Shown in pieces: positions 43,766 to 58,306 of a stretch of 64,000 bases of DNA (position 1 is its first letter; each line of letters opens with the position of its first letter). A model generated the notes under the pieces. It was not told the DNA's origin. It saw only the letters and a program-made list of their open reading frames with translations, and did not search any database. This stretch comes from Pardosa pseudoannulata (taxonomy: Eukaryota; Arthropoda; Arachnida; Araneae; Lycosidae). The DNA lies in assembly GCA_032207245.1 (NCBI GenBank), contig CM063502.1, forward strand, positions 139,619,173-139,683,172, given 5' to 3'. The position numbers were made by a program, and so were the translations under genes.

Positions 43766-44330
43766 AATAATGATGATCTCAAAACATGCTTAATTTCTAT
43801 TTAGGGCTATTAAAATTACCCTATATGATTTAATTCATACACTTATTTTAATGCCGTTCGTTAGCTCTGCATATGAATGACTCACTATACGTGACATTTT
43901 ACACTAGTTGAATATCATTCAGAAGGTCCCAGTAAATAGGATATAAACACATATATGAAACGATAAATATGCGAGGATTCAGAAGACTTATAGGAGGCAT
44001 AGTACGTGATCTGAATAGTTATTTATTTAGTGTATCCTAGAAAAGCAAACAGTATGCTTAACTCCAACTAATATAATTGATGTTCATGACAGACAATATA
44101 GAAACGTGTGCGGCATCAAAAAAATATTAATAATTTTTGCTAAATATAAGTTGATCAATATATTAAAACTACGTTATTATGGTTTCAAGTGAAAAATTGG
44201 AATGTTATTTACCTTAAATATTCCAGTCATCCATTGCTAATTGTACTTACTTAAAAATCAATTACATAATTTCCTACGAATTTTCTTTTAAATTAAGATT
44301 ACTGTTACTAATTTCATATTTTATAAGCCA
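43766..44330. other. AT-rich spacer, nothing recognised
   Basis: No feature recognised between the array and the second dispersed repeat copy. Confidence 0.5.
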
Positions 44331-44565
44331 GGAATCAATATCAGTGGGTTTTTTGAACTTTTAAAATCAATTACAATTTCTGCAATACATTAATAATTAT
44401 TAAGATAGATAAAAAATTGTAATAAATAATTGGTAGTCTTTTTTAACTCTAGGATTTATATAGTTAAGTATATAAAATAACTTATCTAAACAAATTAATA
44501 ACCTGCTTAAAAAATATTTTTCTATACGTACTCATCAGATTCATTATTTAATTATAATTTCGTTG
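44331..44565. repeat. Dispersed repeat, copy 2 of 2
   Basis: ATCAATATCAGTGGG, then TTTTAAAATCAATTACAATT, TTTATATAGTTAAGTATATA and CAGATTCATTATTTAATTAT mirror the copy at 40671-40903 in the same orientation, 3.66 kb apart. Confidence 0.75.

Positions 44566-45427
<862 letters not shown>

Positions 45428-45500
<73 letters not shown>
45428..45500. repeat. (AT)n microsatellite
   Basis: About 73 bp of pure AT repeat. Confidence 0.96.
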
Positions 45501-45503
<3 letters not shown>

Positions 45504-46900
45504 TCAGCCATAAACAATTTTAATCAAAAGTATTTATAAAGAGTAATTAATAAACAAAAATCGTCCATAAACAGTTTTAATCAAATTTCTTTCAAGGATG
45601 AAGCAGTTTAACACAATTAGTAAAAGAAAAAGCTTAAAAATATCAATATAAATCTTTTAATAAAAGACCATTAATGCTAATATTGTCATCCAACTTTCAG
45701 CCATAAAAATAATCGGTGGTTAGTAATTTAAAATTAGTATAAATTATATATAAAATATTTTGAACGATTCTTTCCATATAACACACCTAATTATCTGTAA
45801 GATAACTTAATTTAAGGAAAGAGATACAAATGACATTTAAGTAATATAAAAGAGTAAAAATAAGAATAGATTCTCCGTGTTATTTTCTCCATTAAATAAT
45901 AATGCATTTTATATAAGTTAAATAATCTTTATATTTAAGAAAAATAAATATGTCTTCGAAAATAATACCATCTGCCATTTTCTACTACAAGTTAAGAATT
46001 TTTTATATATAATTTAAGTTAATGCGTTGTATTAACAAGTAGATTTGAAAATTTTCTTACATTTATTTATTAACTTGCAAAAGTAGAATACACGCTTCGT
46101 GAGGGGTAGGAGATTCTTCAAGACTTATTTAAATGACAAACCGCTGTAAAAAGCAATTAAAATTAACAAATGTTATCTAATATCAAGTACGATAACCAAG
46201 AACTTGGTTTTAAATGTTGCATTTTGAAAGTTGGTAATACCAATATCTTTATATCTTTTATACCAATCTTTTATACCAATAAGAAAATATTTTAGTTGGA
46301 AAGCAAATCTTTTTGATGCAGTAATTAAGATTAAATTTTTATTTTAATACAAAAAATAATAGAAGAATAAATATAAAATTAAAACAAATTATGCATTAAA
46401 AGAATGTAAAAATATGAAGTATATATTATTCGTGTTATAAGTGGTATATATTTAATCGCGAAATATCTTAATTTACAAAAAACGAATGTAAAAGGAAATT
46501 ATAAATGAGATATTTCGTAGAACGACGTCATAACACTAAATGTTAAAATAATAATTAAACTATGCAGACAATGTCTTTTAATTTTGAAAACACGTTTGAT
46601 GACTATTTTATTTTCTATTTTCAACAAATTACTTGCCTGCTAGGAATTGCGTAAACAATGTTTGTAATAAAAGAATATAAAAAGTTGAAATTTACATTTG
46701 GAAATTGTTTACAGATTTTCAAATTAAGAAAGCTCTCAGAAGGAGAAAAAAAGCCACTGTAATGGTAACAAGATGTATGTTTTTATCAAAATGAACCGGA
46801 CTGTGTTAATCTATGAGAATTATATTCTTCGTATACCAAATTTTGCCCAAATTCGTCAAAAATTGGGAATTTATATAAAAACAAGGAAAAGAAAATTCCT
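45501..46900. other. AT-rich intergenic DNA, nothing recognised
   Basis: No coding signal, TE terminus or tandem structure recognised. Confidence 0.5.
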
Positions 46901-47059
<159 letters not shown>

Positions 47060-47324
47060 ATGTGTCGCTTTGTGCGCAATGTTTAGTCCGAATATTTAAG
47101 GTTCCTAAATGAAAGGTTATGTAAAGGAGTCATATAAGATTAGTTGAGCAAAGCAGGAATTTATTTAGTGCCAAAGTTCTTCACAATTAACAAAAAAACA
47201 AATACATTTCTCAAAAGGTTTCCATAGGTTTAGGTATAGTATCACCAGAAATTTATTAAAAGGAATATAATTAAGTTGGTTAGACTTTTTATAATATCAT
47301 TGCATGTATGTTGATAGATAACAC

Positions 47325-48101
47325 CTAGTTGCTTCGCGTCCAGACGACGAACTGGGTAAATAAGTTTCCCAAAGGAAGATTATATTTATTTCAAAATTGA
47401 AATTACTATTTAGATTATATTGTGTACTATTAATGTAAACAGTTTTAAAAAAGAACAACTTATTTTCATAAAATGAATAACATGCTTTAATCAAATATAA
47501 TGTTCTTTATGAACTTAAGAAATATAAACTAAAACAAGGAACACTATTTGGAGATATTTAGCAATTGATTTTTGCAATCCACTAACATAAAAAACTACAT
47601 TTATAGCGAGAAAATTTAAACAGAACTTATCAGAAAATAAAAAATATGAATCACGTGACAAAAAAACGTTGATAAATTGGCATTGATGATTTCGTTACAC
47701 ATGGCAATAAATATACATTCTCATGTGAAAAAATAGCAAAATGAAATAAAAAAATTGGCCATGTAATAAGAGAAAATAATTAAATAGTTAAACTTTTCAG
47801 GCATAAAAACGACAAAACATATGAATTGAACTAAGTAAAATATTTTAATTATTTTAGAATAATTATCGATGACAATTGTAAGCAAAATATGGTAGGAAAA
47901 TTGTGTTGATAGAAGAAAAATGGTCTGTTTTCATTATGCTTTTGTCTTTCAAACAATGTGACCTGCTTAAAATCTTTCCCAGTTTTAATTTAATCTCTAG
48001 GCGAAATACCAATAAGATTGGATCAGTAACTTTCAAATACGCACACATACATGTATGCGTACAAACATACGTCAAGACAATAAATTTTAAATATATATAG
48101 A
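47325..48101 (-). mobile_element. Non-autonomous Helitron, ~777 bp
   Basis: On the minus strand it begins TCTATATATATTTAAAATTT at 48101 after an A. It carries ACTGATCCAATCTTATTGG followed by TATTTCGCC, the counterpart of the ACCGATCTTGATGAATTTGCC region of the copy at 11662. It ends with a small self-complementary stretch (TTCG...GTC-CA-GAC...CGAA) and GCGAAGCAACTAG at 47325. The base after CTAG is G and not the expected T, so the 3' boundary is slightly less clear. Interior blocks TTTGGAGATATTTAGCAATT and AATCACGTGACAAA match the 792-bp copy, and the lengths agree closely. Confidence 0.65.
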
Positions 48102-50520
48102 TAATAATGTCCTTTCCCATGCATTTTTTCTATACAGATCAACATTGTCATATAGTTATATGCATCCTAGCTAATACCTATTTTGTAACATAGCAGTAAT
48201 TTATTTGGCTGTAAAATTATATGCAATACTTAGAATATCTTTTGCTATATGCTTTATATGGTATAAAACGTTTTTCATTTATATTTATAGCAAATTTTCC
48301 CCTGAAAGATAAATAAAATAACTCTTGTAAACATTGTCCTTAAAACTCCCCAGAATTTCCCAAATAACAGTAAAATGCAGACGAAATAGCTAAATTCCTG
48401 CAACATTTAAAATTTGAGTTAGTATGTTCCAATATCATTATCGGTCTGACTGTCTTAAATTGGATTTAAGCAATATATTATGTTTCATTCGCATGAACTG
48501 ATAAAACAATGACCATAAGTCTTCTGACCGTCCAACCAAACATTTTCTGTATCAATACAACAATTCCTGTACATAGTATAAATTTACATTTTTCTGTCAT
48601 ACTATAAATTGTTAAATGCTTTATGATCATACAAGAAATTTCCCGTGGGAGGATATAGCTTTTATTGTAATAATAGTAAATTTATTTTTTATCATCAATT
48701 AATGTTTTTCAGTGTTTAAGCATGGTATTTAAGGACATCATACCTGTATTACCTAATATAAATACTCAATTCATTATTACGTAATCAGTGCTCTTATATT
48801 ATTGTACATTTTAGCATAAAAATAGAGTATTTTTTTATTTCAAGGTAGCTATTAAAATAACTATCAATATTAATCGACGTACAAGGCAAATTTTATGCAT
48901 AATAATAACTTCTTTTTATACAAAGATTATTTTATAAATATATTTGTTATGGATTCTTTTAGCTGTATTATAAAAAAATAAATTTAAAAAAAATTAAAAT
49001 TTCTTAAGCAGTGGCTTATAAAATCTTTGTCATGTAAATTAAATCCCTGCATTAAGCGGAAGTTTCCCAGAAACTCTATAGAAAAGAGGCGAAATGGCTT
49101 AAAAATCAAATTCGGTAAGTACTTAAAATTCTGTGAAATTTACTATTCAAAGAATTTTTTTCCCTTTTACTTGATGGTGTTTTCTCTCTTGAACCTTGAA
49201 ATAGATAAAACATAATATGTAATATTTTAATGGATTTTCCCCGGTTAATCTTCAAAGCACAATCTGAGTGTGAAAAAACAGTCATTACAACGAAAACAAA
49301 CTTTCGATGAATAATTTTGTGTCACATAATTAAAAGAATGGAAACAGAGTTACTTTTAACTGTTTTAAAAATTAGGAGAGTTTCAAAAAATCCTACTGAT
49401 ATAAGTTACAAGATTGTTATAATCGCAATTAGTGTACAACGTTAATATATTTCATTTTTGGCCTCAAGATATTTACTAAACGGGATAAAATTAAAATATG
49501 ATAAGTCAAAGGAGACAAAAAGTAATACAAACATTCCTAAAGAATTACTCTCCGAGTTGGAAAATATAGTAAATTTTTGGATTTTTTTACTTGTTCAAAA
49601 ATAACGTATACCTTTGAAATTGTAATTATTTTATTTGTAAAATAATTAGTAATTATTAATAATAGAAAGTCATGTGCAATCAGGGAAGTAGAACAAAGGA
49701 GTATATGAGCTTAACATTGATGTGATTTATTTAAGAATGAATCAACAGCTTCTATTATACAAAATATTATTAACTGCAGTAGTCTTTCATCACGTAGGTC
49801 ACCTTTTTAATATCCAGAATCTTGTAATCTTGTCCCATGCCTTTGATAACATGATTGCTTTTAGACAAGGTTAATACATTAGAAAATATTGCTAAGCGTT
49901 TCGATGTTTAAATTGTTTAATAAATTTTGTATACATTTTTAATTAGTTCTTTGATTTTGCCTGGTGAAGCTATATGTTTTGAGGAATAGGTTGAACTGAA
50001 AAACATCAAGGTCTAATACATAAAAATCAGAATTTTTTGTGGTTATGACTTAGTTTGAATTGACCAATAATCACCAGATCCTTCTGCTGGAATATCTTTA
50101 TCAGTGGGGTTTTACAGTATCTTGTTTACCATATTTTAGGAATAAAGGAGTAAATGGATACTTTTGCATCATTATTCGTGGAATAACTATCATTTATAAT
50201 TGGTGAAGTATTTAATTTATAGCCTAAAAGATAACAAACATTTTCTTCTTTTTGAATACGTCTTTTCTAAAAGGCTGGAAAGAAAATACTTTTCCACTTA
50301 TATTTTACTGCAGTAATTCGCATATGACAGAGAAAATTTTAAATTTTACTGCTGAATCATTTTTCTTTTTCCCAGTACTTTCAGATGTGAACACGAGACT
50401 TTCTTCACCCTGTCAGTCTTTCTTTCTAGAAAACAAAAATGGCGTTATAACGATATTCGGCAGAAATGCTTTCTATTTGATTACAGGTGACAAGTATTCA
50501 ATATTTCTAGGTTTATCAGC
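48102..50520. other. AT-rich intergenic DNA, nothing recognised
   Basis: Short frames such as 49027-49215 and 50252-50524 (plus) lack recognisable domains or codon structure. Confidence 0.55.
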
Positions 50521-51030
50521 ATAAACTAGTTCGCAACATGGGCCCAAAGTCAATAGATACAAGGCATAAGGCACAGGATCAGGGATGTCAAGGTGTAGAT
50601 GCTCTACTGTTAATTCCTCTTTCACCATAAGTACCATCAAGAAACTCCAGCACTTAGCAAAGTTAACAGAAGCACCGATTTACTGGAGTAGGACATCCTT
50701 CAACTTTAGCACTTTTTATGTTTAAAGCAGGTTAGGTAGGTGTCCCTGGGGTGGTTAGTGTGATATGTTTGAAATAAGTGGTTCAATTAACCCTCTAAGC
50801 GGTTCGCACGTACAATTCCACCAAACCGATGTTGTCTTCAAAGCGGTTTCACGTACAATTTTCGACCTCCAAAAACGTTCCGAAAATGGATGTAATGTAC
50901 ATTTCTGCCAGTGTTTTCCCCCATGGAGTTTTGAGATAGGAGGGTCAAGTCGATTGTTTAGAAACTGCTTCCCTCTTTGACTGACATTTATTGAGGGATC
51001 TACCAATACTCCCTGAGGCACAAAGACACT
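50521..51030. other. Unexplained GC-richer island with overlapping open frames
   Basis: G+C rises clearly in 50521-51030. 51021-50755 on the minus strand is open for 88 residues, with HPFSERFWRSKIV and SVWWNCTCEP segments, while 50765-50980 on the plus strand is open for 71. I recognise neither. No splice structure, TE terminus or target duplication was established. It could be an exon-like gene scrap or the interior of an unknown element; confidence in any coding role is low. Confidence 0.3.
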
Positions 51031-54000
51031 GATAGCTTTTCATGGCTTTGTAAATCTCTATTTCGAAGTATTTCATTTGCGGCGCAACAGATGTATCTCT
51101 AATTGCACCACTTAAATATATTGGATGACTTTCGTAAAAAAATATAAATAATTCTCTTGAAGAATATTTTTATTTGTACCTGTAGAATCCATTATTTATC
51201 CTGGGATGATCTTCGAAACTAAACGAGCTTTATGTGTATTAAAAATTATCAATCTATAATATCTATTTATATATCTATTTATAACCGGAAATAAAGGGAC
51301 AAAAACGAGGGTGGGTTTCCCGTATTTCATTCTAGTTGACAAAGGGTGAAGTAAAAAATCATAGAAAGTTTTGGCCACTGACACAGTAAACCTTTAGCGT
51401 ATTTTTGGAGACTTTTTTCCTCAATGTGTTCCACTTGGAGGGTTAAGTGTTTCATTGTCACATCATACCAAACGTTAACGTGTTGGTCATTACATCCATG
51501 TGTCTAGAACTCGTTGTTGACACCCATCCCATGAATGCAGCATTTATAACTGATTACTTCTTGTTGAAAATATATATTTCTTACCTTCCGATGAATAAAA
51601 TGTAAATTGACAATTTGCCTCGTGAAATTTATTCCTCTTATTAAGCTAATGCTTATCCTTCATCAAGACCTTTGAAAAATCAGTGAGTACGCACAATCCA
51701 TTCATCATTCAATGCTAAAAAATAAAAAAGAATGCAGCCAAATTTAAAAATTTCCTCTTTCATGTACGTTTTAATGCATTAAAATATTCCTATTATCAAA
51801 AAAATTATTTACATTTAGTTTCTTTTCAAACTCCTGAAAATCCCCGTTGAAATCATGCAAATAGATCATATATTTGATAATTCTAATGAAACAAAATTCT
51901 TTATAAAGTCAAATCCTTCCATATTTATGCCTTTGATAAATTTTAGATAAGATTTAATTCTTCATAAACGCGCGCTAGTTTTACAAGCAATGGATATACT
52001 TCCTCTACATTAGGCAAAATTTGCAAGTTAATATTCTCGTAACTTGAACGTTAATTAAATATATCTTTCGTAAGACGATCAATAACTTAATTTATGTTTG
52101 GAAGCCACACTTTTCCTTTCAATTTTTTTTTAATGTAGTGGAAGGAATCATTAGTCCCTTTATAGCCCCGAAATCAGCAATGAGGGTAAGGAAATGAGCA
52201 ATTTTGTTACCTTTAAAAACCTTTCACATCTATAAAAATTTCGATAAGTCACTTTTTGTGCAGAGTTTATTTAAGGAGTATAAGTTTCTGAACATTTCTC
52301 ATGAATTTAATGAAGCAATTTGGTCCATATATATGTTTTAGTATCGGCTAGTAGAGTATTATAAAAAAGTTTTTTCCTTCTATTAGCATTTTATTTATAA
52401 ATACTATGTGCATAATAATAATATTCAGTACTTTTAAATATTTTTCATACTATTACTTTAATAAGATTTTTAAAGTTTTCTATCTATTTTATCATATCTT
52501 CTACTGTTTTTAGTTAGAAAAAGTATTAATAATATAAAAATACATTAGTTTCTCTGACATTTCAAGGAAAATTAACATATAAATAGAGCATAGTAAAGAT
52601 AGAAAAAACCCAAAGAATAAAGTACCATTAAATGAATATTAGCAAAGAAATTTTGTTCAGTATTACTCAATATTCATTGTTTTGTTCAAATCAATTTTGT
52701 TCAGTATTATTCAATCTTTTATCTAGAAAGTGAAACTCAACGTCCTTAATGAAGTAATCAATAAGTAGATAATACTTTCTATTTTAGAGATCTGTATTGC
52801 ATTTTATACTTACTATTCTCGGTAATGTTTTAAAAGAAGTCTAATAATAGAATGATGATTGCAGTTATTTTCTCCAATCGTTTTAAATCTAGAACTATTT
52901 TATAAAATGTAAGATACATTTAACATGAAGGAAACATTATTAATAAAAAACTGAAGCAAATTTATAGTAAAATATAAAATCCTATTGTTCCTATTTTACG
53001 TTTTCAATTTATAACAATAGAAAGGCTTAAAGACATCCAAATAATTTCGAATGTAATACATATATTATAAAATTAGTATAATTATATTTATAAAATTTAA
53101 TTCTAAAGTTATTCCTAATGTGTTCAGTGTATAGTTTTAAATAATCAATAGAAGTTATAATTATAAAGATAGAAATTTAGATAACAGGTTTAATATAATA
53201 AAAATATTAAATGTTGAAAGCATAATGTGAATATGCCTCACGAAAAACCTCTGATAATTTTATTAAAAATTAACATGTATTATTTTGAGAGATGAAATTT
53301 AATATCCACTAACACTTTCATAACTCACGCTATTGACGTAATCTCTAATGGAATATTAAACTATTTAAATAGTTCAAATATTAGAAAAAGCTTTAACTAT
53401 TACCACTTTTAAACAGAGTTTATGTAAATAGTAGTATATTACCCCTTTTTAGCAGCTGTGCAGACTAACTCTTACAGATTCCATATTAATGATAAAAAAA
53501 ATCTGATTCCGATCACACATGACTTTCTTTTCGCATTTTAAATTACTTTACGTAAGGAAATCGTGGATGTTACACAATATATTTATAAAATATTATGATA
53601 CTTTGAAATATGACTTAAGAAAATTTGCACACATATAAATTACTGTATAAGTCTTTTACTCGCATTTCATTTTTTCTTGAAATTGGATAATATCTTTAAA
53701 AATCTGTTTTTTCAAATGCTTGGTATTTTTTTAAATACTGCTTGCTACTTTATTTCTGGTAGATACTAACAAAATATTTACCAATCACTCTTTATACACA
53801 TAAAAACAGATATAGGTATCCATTTTAAATTTGGACTTTAATGAGGTTATTAAATTCAATTTGAAAGTGTAAAAACCCAAAATTTTCTCGAAAACTCAAG
53901 GTACAAAGTAGAAAATATACATTGTACATTAACTAATCAAAATGTTCAGAATATTCAGAATATAATGTTACTTTTTAAGAAGTGAAATAATAAAAATGAA

Positions 54001-55190
54001 AGAAAAACAAAATATAAATTACCGCCCATCAAACCTATTCAAAAATTACAAAATATTTCAAAAAAGTCTATGTTTAGAATAATTTATGATTAAAAAATTT
54101 AATGTGGTTTCTTTGTATATTTACAGAGTTTTGTGTGCAAAATCTTTCAAATTATGTTAAAATAATGTCATGCAATTTATGAAATTTATTTGCGATTTAT
54201 CTAGTAAATTTAGAAAATTACATTTAGGAACATATCTATTACAAAGTATAAATGTCCATTTTTTCTCTAAATCAATAATTTTCAAAGACACTTTGCAACA
54301 TCTACTGTCCTCTTAAACTTATAAATGAATATGAGGTATAATTTCCTAATTCTTTCACAAAAGGGGCATAAACACAATTGCTAATGCATTACATTTTAAT
54401 AACATAAAAAATATACAATATATAAAGATCAGTAGTTACCAATAAGTAGAAATCGTGTGCTGTCATTTCTAAGTAATTACTAGACGTATATTATTTATAA
54501 GTTACTATTTTTCGTTTTATAGCGTTAAGATAGCAATAATGAATGGAGATGCACTACTAAACATTACAACTGTCCTAAGCAGAAAATTTCAACATTCTAT
54601 TTCTAATCTCTATTGAGTCATTCTACCAGTGTCAATACGTTGAATTTTCTTTTAAATGGTTTACAGATTGCAATTAGAAAGAAAGGTGCACAACTAAACA
54701 AACCAATAAACACAATTTTAAATTTCTACATACGTCAGATTTTAAATATTTAAAATTAAACCAAAATAATGTTATAATAAATAATATTATTATTATTGTA
54801 AATTATAATAATAATGTAAAATGTTAATATAAAATATTTTATGCTTAGGTGCTAGAAAATTTGTTTAGCATAATTCTTATGTCTTAGAAAGAAGCCAAAT
54901 GATGTTGTTCCTTGTACTTTATCTCCTTTATGTTTACAAGTAAAAATTATTAAAAGTAGAACGGAAATTGGGTGAATACTGACGAAATTTAACGGCAATA
55001 ATTTTTTATGTATCAATATAAGTATGTAATGATATTTTAACCAAATAAATCAATTTAATTATAATTATATTCTAAAATAATTTCGATTTTATGCCTTTAC
55101 AGACAACCTTCCTATCCTTTCCAATTTCTCGTTTTCGTGTTAAAAAAACCATTCCCCAAGCTACATACAGTTGAAGTTAGCACGAATTAT
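51031..55190. other. AT-rich intergenic DNA, nothing recognised
   Basis: Over 4 kb with no coding signal, TE termini or tandem structure that I could see. Confidence 0.55.
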
Positions 55191-55232
55191 ATAATCATTT
55201 ATATAAAAAGGTAACGCCATCTTGAGACCAGA

Positions 55233-55290
55233 CCGGTACCTAAGAATCCTTGAGTACCTAAGTACCTTGAGAATCCGGTACCTAATTGAA
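55233..55290. repeat. Short interleaved direct repeats
   Basis: CCGGTACCTAA occurs twice, enclosing GAGTACCTAAGTACC and two CTTGAG copies, so a roughly 25-base motif is repeated with variation. It lies at the left border of the Tc1-like relic. Confidence 0.6.
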
Positions 55291-55561
55291 TAATGATTTT
55301 GTTCCACCAGTACTTTTACCAACTATAAGCGCTTATTCTTAGAGAGCATCATTGATAACATCTTTGTACATTATGATAATTTTCTCTGTGTAAAAAAATC
55401 GTCACTACTGCATCTCAAGCGAGATAGCCAGTTCTGATATTTCACCTATACAGCCATTGTATTATGACTACCCTATTAATAACATGTAGAAATACCTTTA
55501 GCCTTCAAAACCACCAGAACCCGTCATGGCATTGAATCCACAAGGTACTAATAGATAGTCT

Positions 55562-56330
55562 TTATAACTGGTACCAAGCACTCATCAACTGATCTTGCAA
55601 TCCCGCACATTGCGAGGGGAAAGTGTGGCAGCATGAATTTTTTTCTAGATAGGACGACAAATGCTCTATTCGATTAAGTCGGGTATATTTGGAAGCCAAG
55701 ACATGACTTGAAAGTCCCTGAAATGATCTTAGAACCCCTACCTGATGATTCGACCCTTGTGGCATGGGGCATTATCCTTTTTGTAAACACCATCCCCCGC
55801 CGAAAATACAGTCATGAATGGTTGAACCTGGTATGCAACGATGTTCACGTAGTGCGTAGAAATCAGGGATTGTTCTCTGGGTATTATAGGTTCTAATGTG
55901 CTCCAGGAAATTATTGTCCAATGACTTGTATCCGTCCACCTGTGCATCTGGGAGCCAGAGGTGTTTTTTTTTTTTTTTAATTGGCGTATTTGCCTACGCC
56001 TTCGATGTGATGGACTAGACAAAGATTCATCGGCCCATGCAACCTTTTTCTATTCTCCTAATATCCACTTCCGATGTTTCTTGGCCAATTGCAGAAGCAG
56101 CATGCAATGGCATGTCTTCAGGGCAGGGACATGCTTCGGTCACTCCGCTCTTCGGTTAGGACGAACACTGGGTAGGAATCTCTGGGATCAATAGGCTTTG
56201 GACGACACCACTGGCAGGCGACTTAACCATCCCCACTCGCAATCTTTACCACCTTTCACCATCCATACACAACTTTTGACATTAGCTGACAACAACTGCA
56301 CTTAAACAGACTACTAAACGAACCGTTTCT
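55562..56330 (-). pseudogene. Tc1-like transposase pseudogene (DDE family)
   Basis: Read on the minus strand from about 56100: LAKKHRKWILGE, a TAG stop where the family has Trp, then KKVAWADES (first catalytic Asp at 56029-56031). The sequence continues through a frame change and a run of 15 A (55964-55978) to WSTLEPIIPREQSL, then VNIVAYQVQPFMTVFSAGDG and KKDNAPCHKGRI (second Asp at 55774-55776). Another frame change leads to TRLNRIEHL (catalytic Glu at 55664-55666) and LQDQLMSAWYQL at the end. The Asp-to-Glu spacing is about 36 codons allowing for the frameshift, in line with the DD34E Tc1 type. N-terminal helix-turn-helix sequence further right (to about 56330) is too eroded to read. Several frameshifts and at least one stop make it dead. 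Terminal inverted repeats were not found. Confidence 0.85.
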
Positions 56331-57809
56331 GATACTGATGTTCCCAATCGCTGAGCCATAAAGATTTGAACTTTATCGAAGTCCGATAAATGAGCTCTTT
56401 TCACATTATGTCTCCAATAATGCTATGTTTGGAAAGACCATGCATAGCTGCTTTATATACTCTAAAGTGCAGTGGTTTTCTTACTAGGCTAGATCATTGT
56501 TATTAAATGAGGGGGGCCATAATGTAAGGACTTTTCGGTGTATATGTACATATGAAATATTTTCATCATAGTAAATTACTACTAAATAAATGTTTCTTAC
56601 TTCTTAAAAGAATTTATTAATAGAAATAAATTCCATCTAATTGACACAAATAGAATTAATTATTTTAAATTAATCCTAATTAGGAAATAACAAAAGAGAT
56701 ATAGTTACATAATTTGCAGTTTTCAGTTTAATTTAAGGCATTTCTAAAACCGCATATATTTTCTTTATGTATAAATATTTTATTTAATCATTATCTTCAT
56801 CTGTGTTTCATAATCTTTGACAAAACATAAAATCCAAATATAGTTTTATAACTCATTTCGACACTCAATATTGTTTCATTGAATATATATTTATTTTTCC
56901 GCCGTATGCATGACTAAAACTGGCTCTAAAATTTATATTAAATATTTAATATTTTTAATGCTAAAATATACCGTAAAATTTTAAAAATTAGCGCAGTCAT
57001 AATAAATTTTATGAATAATAAATTTATAAGAGATCTGTCAAATACTTTTGTTCCTTTCTTACATTTTATTTTTGAAAGGATAATATGTAACTCTAATTGA
57101 GAATTATGGAATTGAAAACTTATCAGAATTTAATTTCAGATTTCGGACAGTCAATTCGGCTTTAAAATTTAGTTAAAATACACTTAAATACAATTTTGAC
57201 GGATATTTGTTTCGAGAAATTGTACTTATGTTAAACGGATGATATTTCCATGAGGAGACATACAATTTGGTCTTATGTAATCAAGAGTAGAGATGGTATC
57301 TCAAAAAATGTCAAAATATTAAAGTTCATTTTCATACCTCAAATTCTTGATTTAATCGAATTGCATTCAAATTTGGAAATATGAATCTTCAATATTTCGA
57401 AAACTATTTAAGTAAAATTTTCTTTAAAGAGCTACAATTTTTACCAAATAAATATTTTAAATGTCTTTTTATGTTTCATTTTTCGTGAATTATATACGTT
57501 AATAATGCAAAGGATTTTTCTCAAACCTATTCAGTTCTCAGGTCCACATTTGGATCTCACTTATTAACTTTTAATTGGTAAATCATTTAATTTTTGACAT
57601 TTTGATCTCACTTCTAATAAAAATGTGAGTAGTGACCAAATGACTGAACTACCAAATTGGATTTATTTATTAGATCTATTGTTATTTTCTATGATTTTTG
57701 AAAAAGGGTTACAAGACAGCATGGCCTAAAAAATGAGTAACTTTTTAAATTTTTTCACAATTAATAAATTAACACTTTCTTCAATAACAATTGAAGCAAA
57801 ATTACCTTA
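56331..57809. other. AT-rich intergenic DNA (may include Tc1 5' flank)
   Basis: 56331-56540 remains GC-richer and may be part of the Tc1-like element (GGGGGGCCATAATGTAAGG at about 56502). The rest is featureless AT-rich DNA. Confidence 0.45.
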
Positions 57810-58306
57810 TTAACACCTTGTATGAGTTACACATACTAGTACGTTTTCTGACTATTTATACTTAAACGCGGGTCAAGTACTGCTACGGGTTAGTGTAACA
57901 ACATGGTTTATTTGTGGGTACAAAAATAACGGTATATACAGGAAAACGAAACCGAATGTTCTTGTCTACTACATAGATTCTGGAATGTAAAAATGTTTAT
58001 ATATAACATAATTCGAAAAAATTAAAACTGTATACTACTATTTCTGTTTGATTTTTCATATTTACGATACTATTATAAATTTATCCACTAAAAAAATATT
58101 TTTGTTTACAAAAATATTATGGTTGTTATTTATATATTTCTGTTTATATATTTGTTTATATATTTCAGAATAAAATACAAAAAGTTGGTTAAAAAATTAA
58201 ATAATTTTCGATCTATTGAGATTTAACTAAATAACTAAATTTACGCTCAAAACGCTCTCTCCCTGTGCAATTCCGCTGCGAAATGTACTCGCACACAATG
58301 CGTTAA
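57810..58306. mobile_element. piggyBac-type MITE, 497 bp, second full copy
   Basis: The left end TTAACACCTTGTATGAGTTA and the right end, on the minus strand, TTAACGCATTGTGTGCGAG are decayed versions of the termini at 5051-5391. Shared interior blocks include ACTAGTACGTTTTCTGAC, GTAACAACATGGTTT, TATACAGGAAAACGAA, TCGATCTATTGAGATTTAAC and CGCTGCGAAATGTAC. It is 156 bp longer than the 5051 copy, owing to an extra AT-rich middle section. The overall homology shows the two are one family in the same orientation. Confidence 0.85.

Noticed and set aside
55152..55180. Tc1 inverted-repeat-like ACAGTTGAAGT left of the transposase relic
   Set aside because: No matching inverted copy was found on the right side, so it cannot be used as the element boundary.
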